Part shown: positions 35,549 through 44,375 of the stretch, one piece after another | Numbering within the stretch: the first letter of the stretch is position 1 | Layout: every line of letters begins with the position of its first letter | Notes under the pieces: model-generated | What the model saw: the letters and a program-made list of their open reading frames with translations, nothing else | Told to the model about the DNA's origin: nothing | The model's database searches: none | Made by a program: the position numbers and the translations under genes | Assembly: GCA_964346075.1 (NCBI GenBank) | Contig: CAYFTH010000006.1 | Location: 1-47,200 of the forward strand | Source: Brumimicrobium sp964346075 | GTDB lineage: Bacteria; Bacteroidota; Bacteroidia; Flavobacteriales_D; Crocinitomicaceae | Length of the DNA: 47,200 nucleotides | Reading direction: 5' to 3'

Positions 35549-36334
35549 ATGCCTATGAATTTACGTGCTGTAGTTGTTGATGATGAGGAGTTAGCCCGAA
35601 AGAACCTCATTATGATGCTTGAAAGTTGTTGTCCTGAGATCGACATCATTGGTGAAGCAGAAGATAAAGAGGATGCCAAAAGTATCATCGAAAGTTCTCA
35701 GCCGGATGTCGTCTTTCTGGATATACGCATGCCAAGTGGTTCTGAAGGCTTTGAACTCCTGGACATGATCGAGAACCGCAATTTTTTGGTGATTTTTGTC
35801 ACCGCCTTTAAGGATTATGCGATTCGTGCCTTCCAGGCGAATGCAGCACATTACATTCTTAAGCCCATCGATGAAGAAGATTTAAGAGTAGCCATTGATA
35901 AAATCATCGCCACCAAAGAAACATTTACCAATAACCCTTCTAACTACAAAGATTATTTTCATTCGCTGCAGAATTTAGCTGATCGATTAGTGCGGAATAA
36001 GGAAACTCACCGCATTGCCATTTCACATACAAAGGGTGTTAAAATTGTTGATGAAAACAATATCACGTACCTCGAAGCGAGTGGAAACTGCACGATGTTG
36101 CACTTTAAAGATGGAACGCGTTATCTCGATACGCGCACATTAAAGGTTTACGAAGACATTCTGGATGATTCAATTTTCTATAGAATACACAAATCGTACA
36201 TGGTTAATATGAATAACATTGAGGAATACATTTCAGAAGATGGTCATATTATCGAATTAGAAGAGGGAATTCAACTTCCCGTCGCACGCAATCGTGTCAG
36301 CCAATTTCTAAAAACGCTAAAAGGCATAGAATAA
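35549..36334 (+). CDS. LytTR-family response regulator
   Basis: This 261-residue transcription regulator has a receiver domain (about 5-125) with AVVVDDEELAR and phosphoacceptor Asp58 in VVFLDIRMP. It also has Thr in VTAFKDYAI and Lys in LKPIDEED. The C-terminal LytTR DNA-binding domain (about 160-258) has YLEASGNCTMLHFKDG, FYRIHKSYMVNM and LPVARNRVSQFL. Met3 (35555) is an alternative start. It overlaps the sensor kinase gene by one base (TAATG), so this is a tightly coupled pair. LytTR proteins in Bacteroidota often control surface or adhesion genes; targets here are unknown. Confidence 0.93.
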   Translation: MPMNLRAVVVDDEELARKNLIMMLESCCPEIDIIGEAEDKEDAKSIIESSQPDVVFLDIRMPSGSEGFELLDMIENRNFLVIFVTAFKDYAIRAFQANAAHYILKPIDEEDLRVAIDKIIATKETFTNNPSNYKDYFHSLQNLADRLVRNKETHRIAISHTKGVKIVDENNITYLEASGNCTMLHFKDGTRYLDTRTLKVYEDILDDSIFYRIHKSYMVNMNNIEEYISEDGHIIELEEGIQLPVARNRVSQFLKTLKGIE

Positions 36335-39246
36335 TGAAATGGTGCTGCTTTCTATTATTATTACTGCCCTTTTATTATTACGCTCAAAACTATTCCTTTT
36401 TAGAATATAGTACGAGTGAAGGTCTCCCTCAATCACAAGTCAACGCCATTGAGCAGGACGAAGAAGGATATCTTTGGATTGCAACTTTTGGTGGTTTAGC
36501 ACGTTTTGACGGCACTTCATTCCTTACTTACGGTAAGAGCAGTGGCTTGCTCAACAATCGCGCAGTACATCTGAACATCATCGATGATACATTATTCATC
36601 GGCCACGATAAGGGCATTTCCTATCAGTACAAGTCAGACACCTTCTGTTATGCGAAATTCCCGCCCCATTTACCGCCTGCTAATGTCACTTCGATCGTAA
36701 AACACGGTAAAAAGTTTTTAGTAATGACCAATGGCAACGGCTTATTAGAATTGAATAAAGCAACACAAAAGCTCAAAGTGGTCAGCAATAGCCCGGAACG
36801 TATTCGCGGTGGCGTAATGAAAAACAAAGACGTACTTCTAGCTACGCGCAACGGTATTCAAAAATATAACTCCGGAACATTTGAGTATATCCCTCACACT
36901 AAAAACACCTCTTTTTCATCAATACACTTGTTGCGCGACTCCATTCTAGCTACCACCTATGACGGCTCTTTACTTCACGTTGAATACAGCGGGCACATTG
37001 ATACCATTTACCGCCAACAAAACACCCCTTTTCGCTCCATGGTTACTGACCCTTTCGGTAATTTCTGGCTCAATTCCAGAGAGGGCGTTGTTTGTCTGGA
37101 GAAAGACACCATTTTAAGACTAACTGAATCATCGGGGCTGCCCATCAACGACATCAACACCATTTTTATCGATCGCGAGCGTAACTATTGGCTAGGCACA
37201 GGCGGTAAAGGACTTATTCGGTTTACTGGAGAAACATTTAATTATTATTCCAAAAAGAACGGATGGCCCAGTAATCTCGTTATATCAATTATCGAAGATA
37301 AAAATGATGATCGCTGGATCTCTACTTATGACAAAGGTATTTTTCGCGTAAGCACGAACGAAGAAATTGAACCAATCGATTACATTCCGAGCAGTGTTTG
37401 GAGTATGGATTACAGCGAAGAAGGGATCGTATTCGGTAGTAACTTCGGACTTTTTTATTACGATTATCATCAATGGTACAGCTTTTATGAAGAAGATGGA
37501 TTACCTGCCAATCGCATAAGAGGTGTAAAAGCGATTAATGACAGTACCTTTTACATCGGTACAGCCGATGCTCCTGTAGCATTCAATCTCAATCAAAAAC
37601 AAATAACTCCCCTAACAGCGCAAAAAGATTTAGGTAGAAACGTTCGCGATTTCATTCAACGAAAAGATGCCTTATTTATGGCTAGTCAGGAAGGAGTCAT
37701 TGAACTCAAAAATGGAAAAACCAGGAATATCGCGGCATTTGAAGCTGGTGTTAACTGCATTGAACAAGGTCCCAACGGAAAGTTGTGGGCGGGAACAGAA
37801 AACGGACTTTATATCCAGGACAGGGACACTTTCAAACGAAAAATTTTACAGCGAAAAACCGGCAACGATTATGTCAACTTCATCCAGCATATCGATACTG
37901 TTTTCTTCGTAGGTACCAATAGTGGAATGTACGAACTGGGTGAATCAGGAGCTATCATCCACCACTACTCCATTAATGAGGGTCTCGTTGATTTGGAGAC
38001 TAATTTAAACGCTCATTATTACGATAAAAGTCGCGATATTTTTTGGTTTGGAACGGCCTCAGGGTTAATGAAAATGCATCTCCGAAAAAGACACCTTCTC
38101 TATACCTCCGCCCCTCCGAAAATAAACCTTACAGGAATTCATATCAATTTTAAATCCATTGCAAACAGCCGATTACAAGCCATTAAATCAACAACTGAAG
38201 GCAAGCTCCAAATCGCCTATAAAAACAATGATGTTCAATTCAATTTTGACGTGCTTTTTCTCACCCACCCAGACGACCTTCAATATCAATATCGGTTGGA
38301 AGGTTTTACAGAAAAGTGGTCACCACTTTCAGAGAATCCAACAGTCAATTTTACCAACTTACCACTAGGAAACTACACCTTACATTTTCGGGCAACCAAC
38401 CCAATTGGAAAGCAATCGAGTAGCTTTGAAATAGCTATAGAGGTGCTCCCTCCTTTTTACAGAACATGGTGGTTTTATAGTATCATGGTTCTTCTTGCAG
38501 GACTGACTGTATATGCCCTCGACCGCATTCGCGTTACTCAGCTCAGAAGGAAGAATTATCGCCTACAGCTTGAATTTAAAAATAAACTGACCAAGCTCGA
38601 ACAACAATCGCTGAACGCGAGTATGAATCGTCATTTTATCTTCAACTCTTTAAACTCCATTCAATATTACATCAATTCGTCAGACAAAAAATCCGCCAAT
38701 AAATACTTATCGCGTTTTGCTAAACTCATTCGAAAAAACCTGGACAGCTCACACCGTAAAGACGGAATGGTAGCGCTTGGCGATGAACTTGAACGACTCC
38801 AACTTTATCTCGACCTGGAATCCATGCGGTTTCAGAATAAAATCAACTACTCCATTGACGTGGGAGAAAATGTAGAGGCAGAGCTGCTTAAAGTACCCGC
38901 AATGTTTTTGCAGCCCTTCGTTGAAAACAGTATTATTCATGGTATTTTGCCATTAAAAAAACGCAAAGGACAGATAAAGATTAATATCACCGATCATCTT
39001 GACCATATCCGTATAGAAATCTGTGATAACGGTGTAGGAATTGAACAGTCTGTAAAAAATAAGCAGCCGGAGACAGGAGATCATGAATCTCAGGGTATGC
39101 TCATTACAAAAGGCAGAATTGATCTCTTACAAAAAATATCCGCTCGATCCATTGAAATGATTGGGCCTCAAGAACTTTACAATGAAGACGGTTCCGTAAA
39201 AGGAACGCTCGTAATATTCAAACTCATCAAACAATATTTGGAATAA
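36334..39246 (+). CDS. Reg_prop/Y_Y_Y sensor histidine kinase (LytS-type kinase core)
   Basis: This 970-residue membrane sensor pairs with the regulator directly upstream. A signal peptide (about 1-18) leads into Reg_prop beta-propeller repeats (about 20-610), e.g. EDEEGYLWIATFGGLARFDG (core EGYLWIATFGGLARFDG), DPFGNFWLNS and DRERNYWLGTGGKGL. A Y_Y_Y domain follows (about 630-705), with YQYRLEGFTEKWSPL and LPLGNYTLHFRA. One transmembrane helix lies near 712-730, then a coiled coil. The His_kinase (PF06580-type) core has phosphoacceptor His767 in NRHFIFNSLNSIQYYI and an ATPase with CDNGVGI. This architecture is common in Bacteroidota hybrid/LytTR pairs, where the propeller senses a periplasmic ligand. 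The ligand is unknown. Confidence 0.92.
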   Translation: MKWCCFLLLLLPFYYYAQNYSFLEYSTSEGLPQSQVNAIEQDEEGYLWIATFGGLARFDGTSFLTYGKSSGLLNNRAVHLNIIDDTLFIGHDKGISYQYKSDTFCYAKFPPHLPPANVTSIVKHGKKFLVMTNGNGLLELNKATQKLKVVSNSPERIRGGVMKNKDVLLATRNGIQKYNSGTFEYIPHTKNTSFSSIHLLRDSILATTYDGSLLHVEYSGHIDTIYRQQNTPFRSMVTDPFGNFWLNSREGVVCLEKDTILRLTESSGLPINDINTIFIDRERNYWLGTGGKGLIRFTGETFNYYSKKNGWPSNLVISIIEDKNDDRWISTYDKGIFRVSTNEEIEPIDYIPSSVWSMDYSEEGIVFGSNFGLFYYDYHQWYSFYEEDGLPANRIRGVKAINDSTFYIGTADAPVAFNLNQKQITPLTAQKDLGRNVRDFIQRKDALFMASQEGVIELKNGKTRNIAAFEAGVNCIEQGPNGKLWAGTENGLYIQDRDTFKRKILQRKTGNDYVNFIQHIDTVFFVGTNSGMYELGESGAIIHHYSINEGLVDLETNLNAHYYDKSRDIFWFGTASGLMKMHLRKRHLLYTSAPPKINLTGIHINFKSIANSRLQAIKSTTEGKLQIAYKNNDVQFNFDVLFLTHPDDLQYQYRLEGFTEKWSPLSENPTVNFTNLPLGNYTLHFRATNPIGKQSSSFEIAIEVLPPFYRTWWFYSIMVLLAGLTVYALDRIRVTQLRRKNYRLQLEFKNKLTKLEQQSLNASMNRHFIFNSLNSIQYYINSSDKKSANKYLSRFAKLIRKNLDSSHRKDGMVALGDELERLQLYLDLESMRFQNKINYSIDVGENVEAELLKVPAMFLQPFVENSIIHGILPLKKRKGQIKINITDHLDHIRIEICDNGVGIEQSVKNKQPETGDHESQGMLITKGRIDLLQKISARSIEMIGPQELYNEDGSVKGTLVIFKLIKQYLE

Positions 39247-39260
39247 CGATAAAATTACTT

Positions 39261-39268
39261 TATATTTG
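39261..39268 (+). promoter_or_regulatory. -7 element for the acidic mini-lipoprotein
   Basis: TATATTTG is an exact TAnnTTTG match, with TTG 20 bases upstream (39238-39240). It ends 9 nt before the ATG at 39278 and overlaps the in-frame TTG at 39266, arguing against that TTG as the start. Confidence 0.55.
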
Positions 39269-39277
39269 AAGGTAATT

Positions 39278-39517
39278 ATGGTAAAGTCGATACGCTATAT
39301 TATTTTTTCATTTCTCGCACTTGGTTTATTTGCGTTGGGCAGCTGTCATAAATCAGATATTCAGCCGCGTGACAATAACGATTCCCGCGATCACTCTTGT
39401 TTTGAAAAAGGAGATGAAGGTGATGATAATGAAGGCGGCTTGGTGCGCGATGACGATGATATTACTATAACTGACCCCAATCACGACGAAGACGAAGATA
39501 CTCAAATAAAGAAGTAG
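39278..39517 (+). CDS. Small, highly acidic lipoprotein
   Basis: This 79-residue lipoprotein has a lipobox ALGSC (Cys23). The mature part of about 56 residues is dominated by Asp, Glu and Asn (runs such as DDDDITITDP and HDEDEDTQ) with a few histidines. It is probably flexible and cation-binding. I do not recognise the family. It follows the sensor kinase by 31 nt but has its own -7 element, so it can be expressed separately. It might be an envelope calcium/metal-binding peptide, which is inference from composition. Confidence 0.65.
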   Translation: MVKSIRYIIFSFLALGLFALGSCHKSDIQPRDNNDSRDHSCFEKGDEGDDNEGGLVRDDDDITITDPNHDEDEDTQIKK

Positions 39518-39611
39518 TTCTTGCTTTTTTTCCTTAGTTGCCTTTTTTAACGAGCAATGACGATTATTTAGCTTTCAACTAGTTTAAAATCATTCTTTCC
39601 TTTTTTTTCTT

Positions 39612-39619
39612 TAATTTTG
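39612..39619 (+). promoter_or_regulatory. -7 element for the metal-efflux operon, 4 nt before a GTG start
   Basis: TAATTTTG is an exact TAnnTTTG match ending 4 nt before the GTG at 39624. It predicts that transcription of the operon starts at the start codon. No TTG is seen at -33. Confidence 0.5.
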
Positions 39620-39623
39620 TTAC

Positions 39624-40010
39624 GTGAAGTTGTTATTGCTCATACCGCTAATGTCGTTAACGATTGCCCAGTCTCTTCATTTGAGTGTTACTGATATAAC
39701 CAAGTTACCAGAACTACTCGAACATTATCAGGAGCATCGTGAAAGTGATGGAGACAATCTTCTGACTTTTATCAACAAACACTACGGAAGTCAAAAAGAG
39801 CAACATGAGAATGAAAACAACGAAGATCATGAAAATCTTCCTTTTCACCACTCGCACCACATTTGTATAGACCTTAAAATTGATCGCCCACAATTCGTGT
39901 TAACACACCAACCCGAAAACAACGTTTCCGAACATTATTTCTACTACGAAGAACCGCATACTTCCGCGGCGGCTTCTCATCTTCTTCAACCCCCCAAAAA
40001 CAACTGTTAG
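39624..40010 (+). CDS. Small exported His-rich protein at the head of the metal-efflux operon
   Basis: This 128-residue protein is exported: a signal peptide spans about 1-16 (LLLLIPLMSLTIAQ). The mature part is Glu/His/Asn-rich, with HENENNEDHEN and FHHSHHICID near 73-83. That is a plausible zinc/copper-binding cluster, since it precedes an HME-RND pump gene by 37 nt in the same operon. Such small proteins frequently lead Bacteroidota metal-efflux operons, but their role is not established. It may be a periplasmic metal chaperone or sensor. The start is GTG. A later ATG at 39651 would cut into the signal peptide. Confidence 0.7.
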   Translation: MKLLLLIPLMSLTIAQSLHLSVTDITKLPELLEHYQEHRESDGDNLLTFINKHYGSQKEQHENENNEDHENLPFHHSHHICIDLKIDRPQFVLTHQPENNVSEHYFYYEEPHTSAAASHLLQPPKNNC

Positions 40011-40047
40011 AAAGTCATTTTTTATTCACTTTTTATCAGTTTAATTC

Positions 40048-43000
40048 ATGTTATCAACAATTATTCGTTCCAGTGTAAGGAACAAGTTTATCGTATTACT
40101 TTTTACTGTATTTGTGCTCGGTTTTGGGATTTATGCCATCTCCAGGATCTCTATTGGTGCGGTTCCCGATGTGACCAACAACCAGGTTCAAGTACTGACA
40201 ACCTCTCGAAACCTTTCAACACTCGATGTGGAGCAGTTCATCACTTATCCCATTGAGTTGGAAATGGCAAATTTGCCCGGCATTAAGGAGATTCGATCGA
40301 CTTCAAAGTTTGGCCTTTCGGTTGTCACCCTCGTTTTTGAGGACGACATGGGAACTTACCTCCCGCGACAATTAATTGCCGAAAAAATCAAATCTGCCGA
40401 AGCTAAAATTCCAGAAGGATTTGGCTCTCCTGAAATGGGACCGATTTCAACAGGGCTAGGAGAGATTTATCAGTATACAATCGAAGTTGATGAGGAACAC
40501 AAAGACGATTATTCGCTGACCGATTTGCGAACGATTCAAGATTGGATTGTAAAACGTCAATTAGCAGGGATCAAAGGTGTAGTTGAAATCAATACGTGGG
40601 GCGGTTATCTCAAACAGTACGAAGTATCTATCAATACTGCAGAACTCGATGCAAGAAACATTGTGATTAATGACCTTTTCAATGCGCTACAAGAAAATAA
40701 TAGTGTTGCAGGAGGTAGCTACATCGAAAAAGAAGATCAAGCTTATTTTATTCGGGGAGAAGGATTAGTCACGGACCTTGAGGATATTCGTAAAACAGTC
40801 ATTACGGTAAAAGGCAATCAACCGATTACTGTTGGAGATGTTGCTGATGTGCGAATGGGTCATGCTCCGCGTTTTGGCGCTGTCACCGGAAACGGCGAAG
40901 GTGAAAAAGTCATGGGTCAAATCATGATGTTGAAGGGTGCAAATTCTAACGAAGTCATCGAATCCGTAAAGACGCGAGTAACTGAATTACAAAAAGCATT
41001 GCCTGAAGGCGTTAGCATTGTTCCATTTTTAGAACGCAGTGATTTGGTAGAAAAAACAATTGCCACAGTCATTGAAAACTTACTGATTGGTTTTTTAATT
41101 GTTGCGGTTGTTGTAATCCTTTTAATTGGAAACATTCGTGCTGGATTGATCATATCATCAGTTATTCCTTTATGTTTTTTAATCGCACTTTCCTTAATGT
41201 ATGTTTTCAATATCGATGTCAACCTCATGAGCATGGGGGCGCTCGACTTTGGAATTATCATCGATGGAGCGGTCATCATAGTGGAATTTACAGCAGTCCA
41301 ACTTTTAGCAAAAGCAGCTAAAAAAGGTTCTTTGAGTCAAGAGGATAAAGACGAGACTACAATTAAAGCCACATCGCGCATGATGAAGTCTGCGATTTTT
41401 GGTCAGTTGATTATCATCATTGTTTTCATTCCTATTCTTTCACTCGGTGGCGTGGAAGGGAAAATGTTTATTCCTATGGCACTCACCTTTATTTTTGCCA
41501 TTATTGGTGCCATTATTAGCTGCTTGACCTATGTTCCTGTGATGTCCTCACTATTTCTGAGTAAACATTCTCAAAAACGTTTTAAAATTTCAGAGAAAAT
41601 ATTAGGTGCCGTACGCTGGGCATATATTCCATCTCTGAACTGGGCTTTGCGTCAAAAGAAAATTGTGATCGCAAGTTCGTTAGGCGTTTTAGCGCTTGGA
41701 ATAGTTGTTTTCTCGAATATGGGTGGAGAATTTGTTCCCCAATTGGATGAAGGAGATTTTGTGATTCAACCCGTTATGAAGACAGGGAAATCGTTAGAGA
41801 AAGTAATTGAAACTTCTACCAAGATCGAGCAAATTCTATTGGACAACTTTCCGGAAGTGGAAACTGCAGTGACGCGAATTGGTGCCGCGGAAGTCCCAAC
41901 GGATCCTATGTCGATGGAGCAAGTCGATGTTATGGTGATTTTGAAAGATAAATCCGAATGGGTTTCAGCGGAAAGCAAAGATGCACTAGCAGATTCGATC
42001 AAAAAAGCATTGGAAATACTTCCTGCGATTGGTGTAGAATTTTCTCAACCCATTGAAATGCGTTTTAATGAGCTCATTACTGGTGTTAGATCAGATATTG
42101 CTGTTAAAATATTTGGAGAAGACCTCGATTTACTGCAATCGAAAGGGAGAGAAATCAAATCATTGATCGAGGATATTCCCGGAGCAACTGATATTGTTGT
42201 AGAAAAGGTAACAGGACTCCCTCAAATGCGGGTGCGCTACGACCGGGATAAAATGGCACTGCATGGATTGAATATTTCTTCTTTGAACGATATTGTTTCT
42301 ATGGCATTTGCTGGAAAAACGATGGGTGTCATTTTTGAAGGTGAGCAGCGATTTGATTTGGTCGCACGATTGAAAGGAGAGCAACGCGAATCCATCGAGA
42401 ATTTACAAGACCTTAGGGTGGATACTCCCTTAGGCACCAAAATTCCTTTACGTGAAGTCGCTTCTATTGAATATGCTGAGGGACCTGCACAAATTTCTCG
42501 CGATCAAACGAATCGAAGAATCGTGGTTGGGGTCAATGTCAGAAACAGCGATTTACAAACGGTTGTCGATAAAATCAAAGTGCGTTTGGATGGAAATCTA
42601 GATCTACCCACGGGTTATCGCATTACGTATGGCGGTCAGTTTGAGAATTTACAGCGCGCAACAAGTCGATTGATGTATGCGGTTCCCGTTGCGTTGATTT
42701 TGATTTTTATCATGCTTTATTTTGCCTTTAAATCTGTCATTGAAGCAGTGATGATCTTTTCAGCGATTCCCATTGCTGCAGTTGGTGGCGTTTTACTCTT
42801 ATGGTTGCGAGACATGCCTTTTAGTATTTCGGCGGGTGTTGGATTTATTGCGCTATTCGGTATTGCGGTTCTCAACGGTATTATATTGATTGAACATTAC
42901 AAAACGTTTGATTTTTCCAATACTTCGGTCAAAGATTTAATCGTCAAAGGAGCGAAAGACCGCTTACTTCCCGTTTTATTGACGGCGAGTACAACCGCTT

Positions 43001-44364
43001 TAGGATTTTTACCCATGGCCATTTCTACAGGAGCTGGTGGTGAAGTGCAGCGCCCTGTGGCTACAGTTGTTATTGGTGGATTAATTACCTCTACCTTCTT
43101 AACGCTTATTATTTTGCCCGTGCTTTACATGATGCTCAAATCACGTTCTTCTAAGAAGTTTAAAACATCGAAAACCATGAAAATAATCCCTTTACTTCTT
43201 TTGTTATCGAGTACTTTCGCGTTTGGACAAGAACCTGTAAAACTTGATTTAAATGATTTGAAAAACATTGCTAACAAGCACAATGCAGGATTAAAATCGA
43301 GTCGAACAACGATCGAAGCGAAAAAGAAAGCCGAAAAAACAGCTTATGATTTTGAAAAAACAGAATTCTACAACGCTTTTGATGAAAATGATTTAGCGAC
43401 CAACGGTAGACCGAATCACAAATTTGGGGTTCAGCAGAATTTTGCCTTTCCCAGTGCTTATGGTTCAGCGAAAAAACTGAATGTGTCGCGAACGGAGCTT
43501 TCTGAAAATCAATATGGCTTGAGAAAAGCAGAATTATTTCAGCAAATCACGCAACAATATTACTACCTCATCTATTTGGAAGAACGGAAATCTCTTTTGA
43601 ATCAACTCGACAGTATTTATTCAGATTTTGCTGAAAAAGCCAATCGTAATTTCGAACTCGGTGGTTCCAATAAACTTGAAAAGATCACTGCACTTTCCAA
43701 GCAACGAAAAGTACAAACGGATTTCAATAGTGTCAATAGTGAATTGTTACGGGCGTATGAAGAAATGCGCAGTTTTATCCAGTCAGATACACTTTTCGAA
43801 GTGGAATCGCCACCATTAGAAAAACTCACCCAACAAAACGTGGACAGTCTTTACAGTATTGGCAAATCCATTCTGTCGACTCAAGTAAAGATGAAACGAA
43901 ATGCCTATCAACTTGAAAAGAAACGCATGTTGCCTGATTTAAGCTTGAATTACTCAATAGGTTCTAACAGCGGGCTGAATGATTATCTTCACGCTTATCA
44001 AGTAGGTATTCGCATTCCATTGCTCTATACTGGAGATCGCGCTCGTATACAATCCAAAAAGCTCGAAATCGAAGCGCAAGAGTACGAACAACAACACTAT
44101 GAGTTTCGTCTGGCGTCTTATAAAAAACAGTTGGAGGCGCAGCTTCAAAACTATACAGCACAATTACAATATTACGAAGATGAAGGACTTGGATTAAGTC
44201 AAGAAATCACACGAACCGCATCGAAAAGTTATAATGCTGGTGAAATCGACTTTTTCAAATACACGCAAAGTCTGGAAACAGCTAAAATGATTCAACTTGA
44301 TTATCTCCAACTACTGAATGGGTATAATCAAACCGTTATTCAACTCAATTATTTACTTCTTTAA
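40048..44364 (+). CDS. CzcA/CusA-type heavy-metal RND pump fused to a TolC-family outer-membrane channel
   Basis: This is a 1438-residue fusion. Residues 1 to about 1036 are a complete HME-RND pump with 12 predicted helices. The proton-relay motif LDFGIIIDGAVIIVE has Asp400, Asp406 and Glu413, spaced exactly as Asp402/Asp408/Glu415 of CzcA. Porter-domain motifs include TRIGAAEVPTDPMSMEQVDV and the N-terminal RISIGAVPDVTNNQVQV. Residues 1044-1061 form a signal-peptide-like stretch (MKIIPLLLLLSSTFAFGQ). Residues 1062-1438 look like one OEP (TolC) unit with long helices, e.g. KHNAGLKSSRTTIEAKKKAE (about 1074 on). The pump probably exports Zn/Co/Cd or Cu; which one is not resolved. CzcA/TolC fusions exist in Bacteroidota. 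It is 37 nt after the His-rich gene and 11 nt before the adaptor gene. Confidence 0.92.
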   Translation: MLSTIIRSSVRNKFIVLLFTVFVLGFGIYAISRISIGAVPDVTNNQVQVLTTSRNLSTLDVEQFITYPIELEMANLPGIKEIRSTSKFGLSVVTLVFEDDMGTYLPRQLIAEKIKSAEAKIPEGFGSPEMGPISTGLGEIYQYTIEVDEEHKDDYSLTDLRTIQDWIVKRQLAGIKGVVEINTWGGYLKQYEVSINTAELDARNIVINDLFNALQENNSVAGGSYIEKEDQAYFIRGEGLVTDLEDIRKTVITVKGNQPITVGDVADVRMGHAPRFGAVTGNGEGEKVMGQIMMLKGANSNEVIESVKTRVTELQKALPEGVSIVPFLERSDLVEKTIATVIENLLIGFLIVAVVVILLIGNIRAGLIISSVIPLCFLIALSLMYVFNIDVNLMSMGALDFGIIIDGAVIIVEFTAVQLLAKAAKKGSLSQEDKDETTIKATSRMMKSAIFGQLIIIIVFIPILSLGGVEGKMFIPMALTFIFAIIGAIISCLTYVPVMSSLFLSKHSQKRFKISEKILGAVRWAYIPSLNWALRQKKIVIASSLGVLALGIVVFSNMGGEFVPQLDEGDFVIQPVMKTGKSLEKVIETSTKIEQILLDNFPEVETAVTRIGAAEVPTDPMSMEQVDVMVILKDKSEWVSAESKDALADSIKKALEILPAIGVEFSQPIEMRFNELITGVRSDIAVKIFGEDLDLLQSKGREIKSLIEDIPGATDIVVEKVTGLPQMRVRYDRDKMALHGLNISSLNDIVSMAFAGKTMGVIFEGEQRFDLVARLKGEQRESIENLQDLRVDTPLGTKIPLREVASIEYAEGPAQISRDQTNRRIVVGVNVRNSDLQTVVDKIKVRLDGNLDLPTGYRITYGGQFENLQRATSRLMYAVPVALILIFIMLYFAFKSVIEAVMIFSAIPIAAVGGVLLLWLRDMPFSISAGVGFIALFGIAVLNGIILIEHYKTFDFSNTSVKDLIVKGAKDRLLPVLLTASTTALGFLPMAISTGAGGEVQRPVATVVIGGLITSTFLTLIILPVLYMMLKSRSSKKFKTSKTMKIIPLLLLLSSTFAFGQEPVKLDLNDLKNIANKHNAGLKSSRTTIEAKKKAEKTAYDFEKTEFYNAFDENDLATNGRPNHKFGVQQNFAFPSAYGSAKKLNVSRTELSENQYGLRKAELFQQITQQYYYLIYLEERKSLLNQLDSIYSDFAEKANRNFELGGSNKLEKITALSKQRKVQTDFNSVNSELLRAYEEMRSFIQSDTLFEVESPPLEKLTQQNVDSLYSIGKSILSTQVKMKRNAYQLEKKRMLPDLSLNYSIGSNSGLNDYLHAYQVGIRIPLLYTGDRARIQSKKLEIEAQEYEQQHYEFRLASYKKQLEAQLQNYTAQLQYYEDEGLGLSQEITRTASKSYNAGEIDFFKYTQSLETAKMIQLDYLQLLNGYNQTVIQLNYLLL

Positions 44365-44375
44365 CATAAAACACA

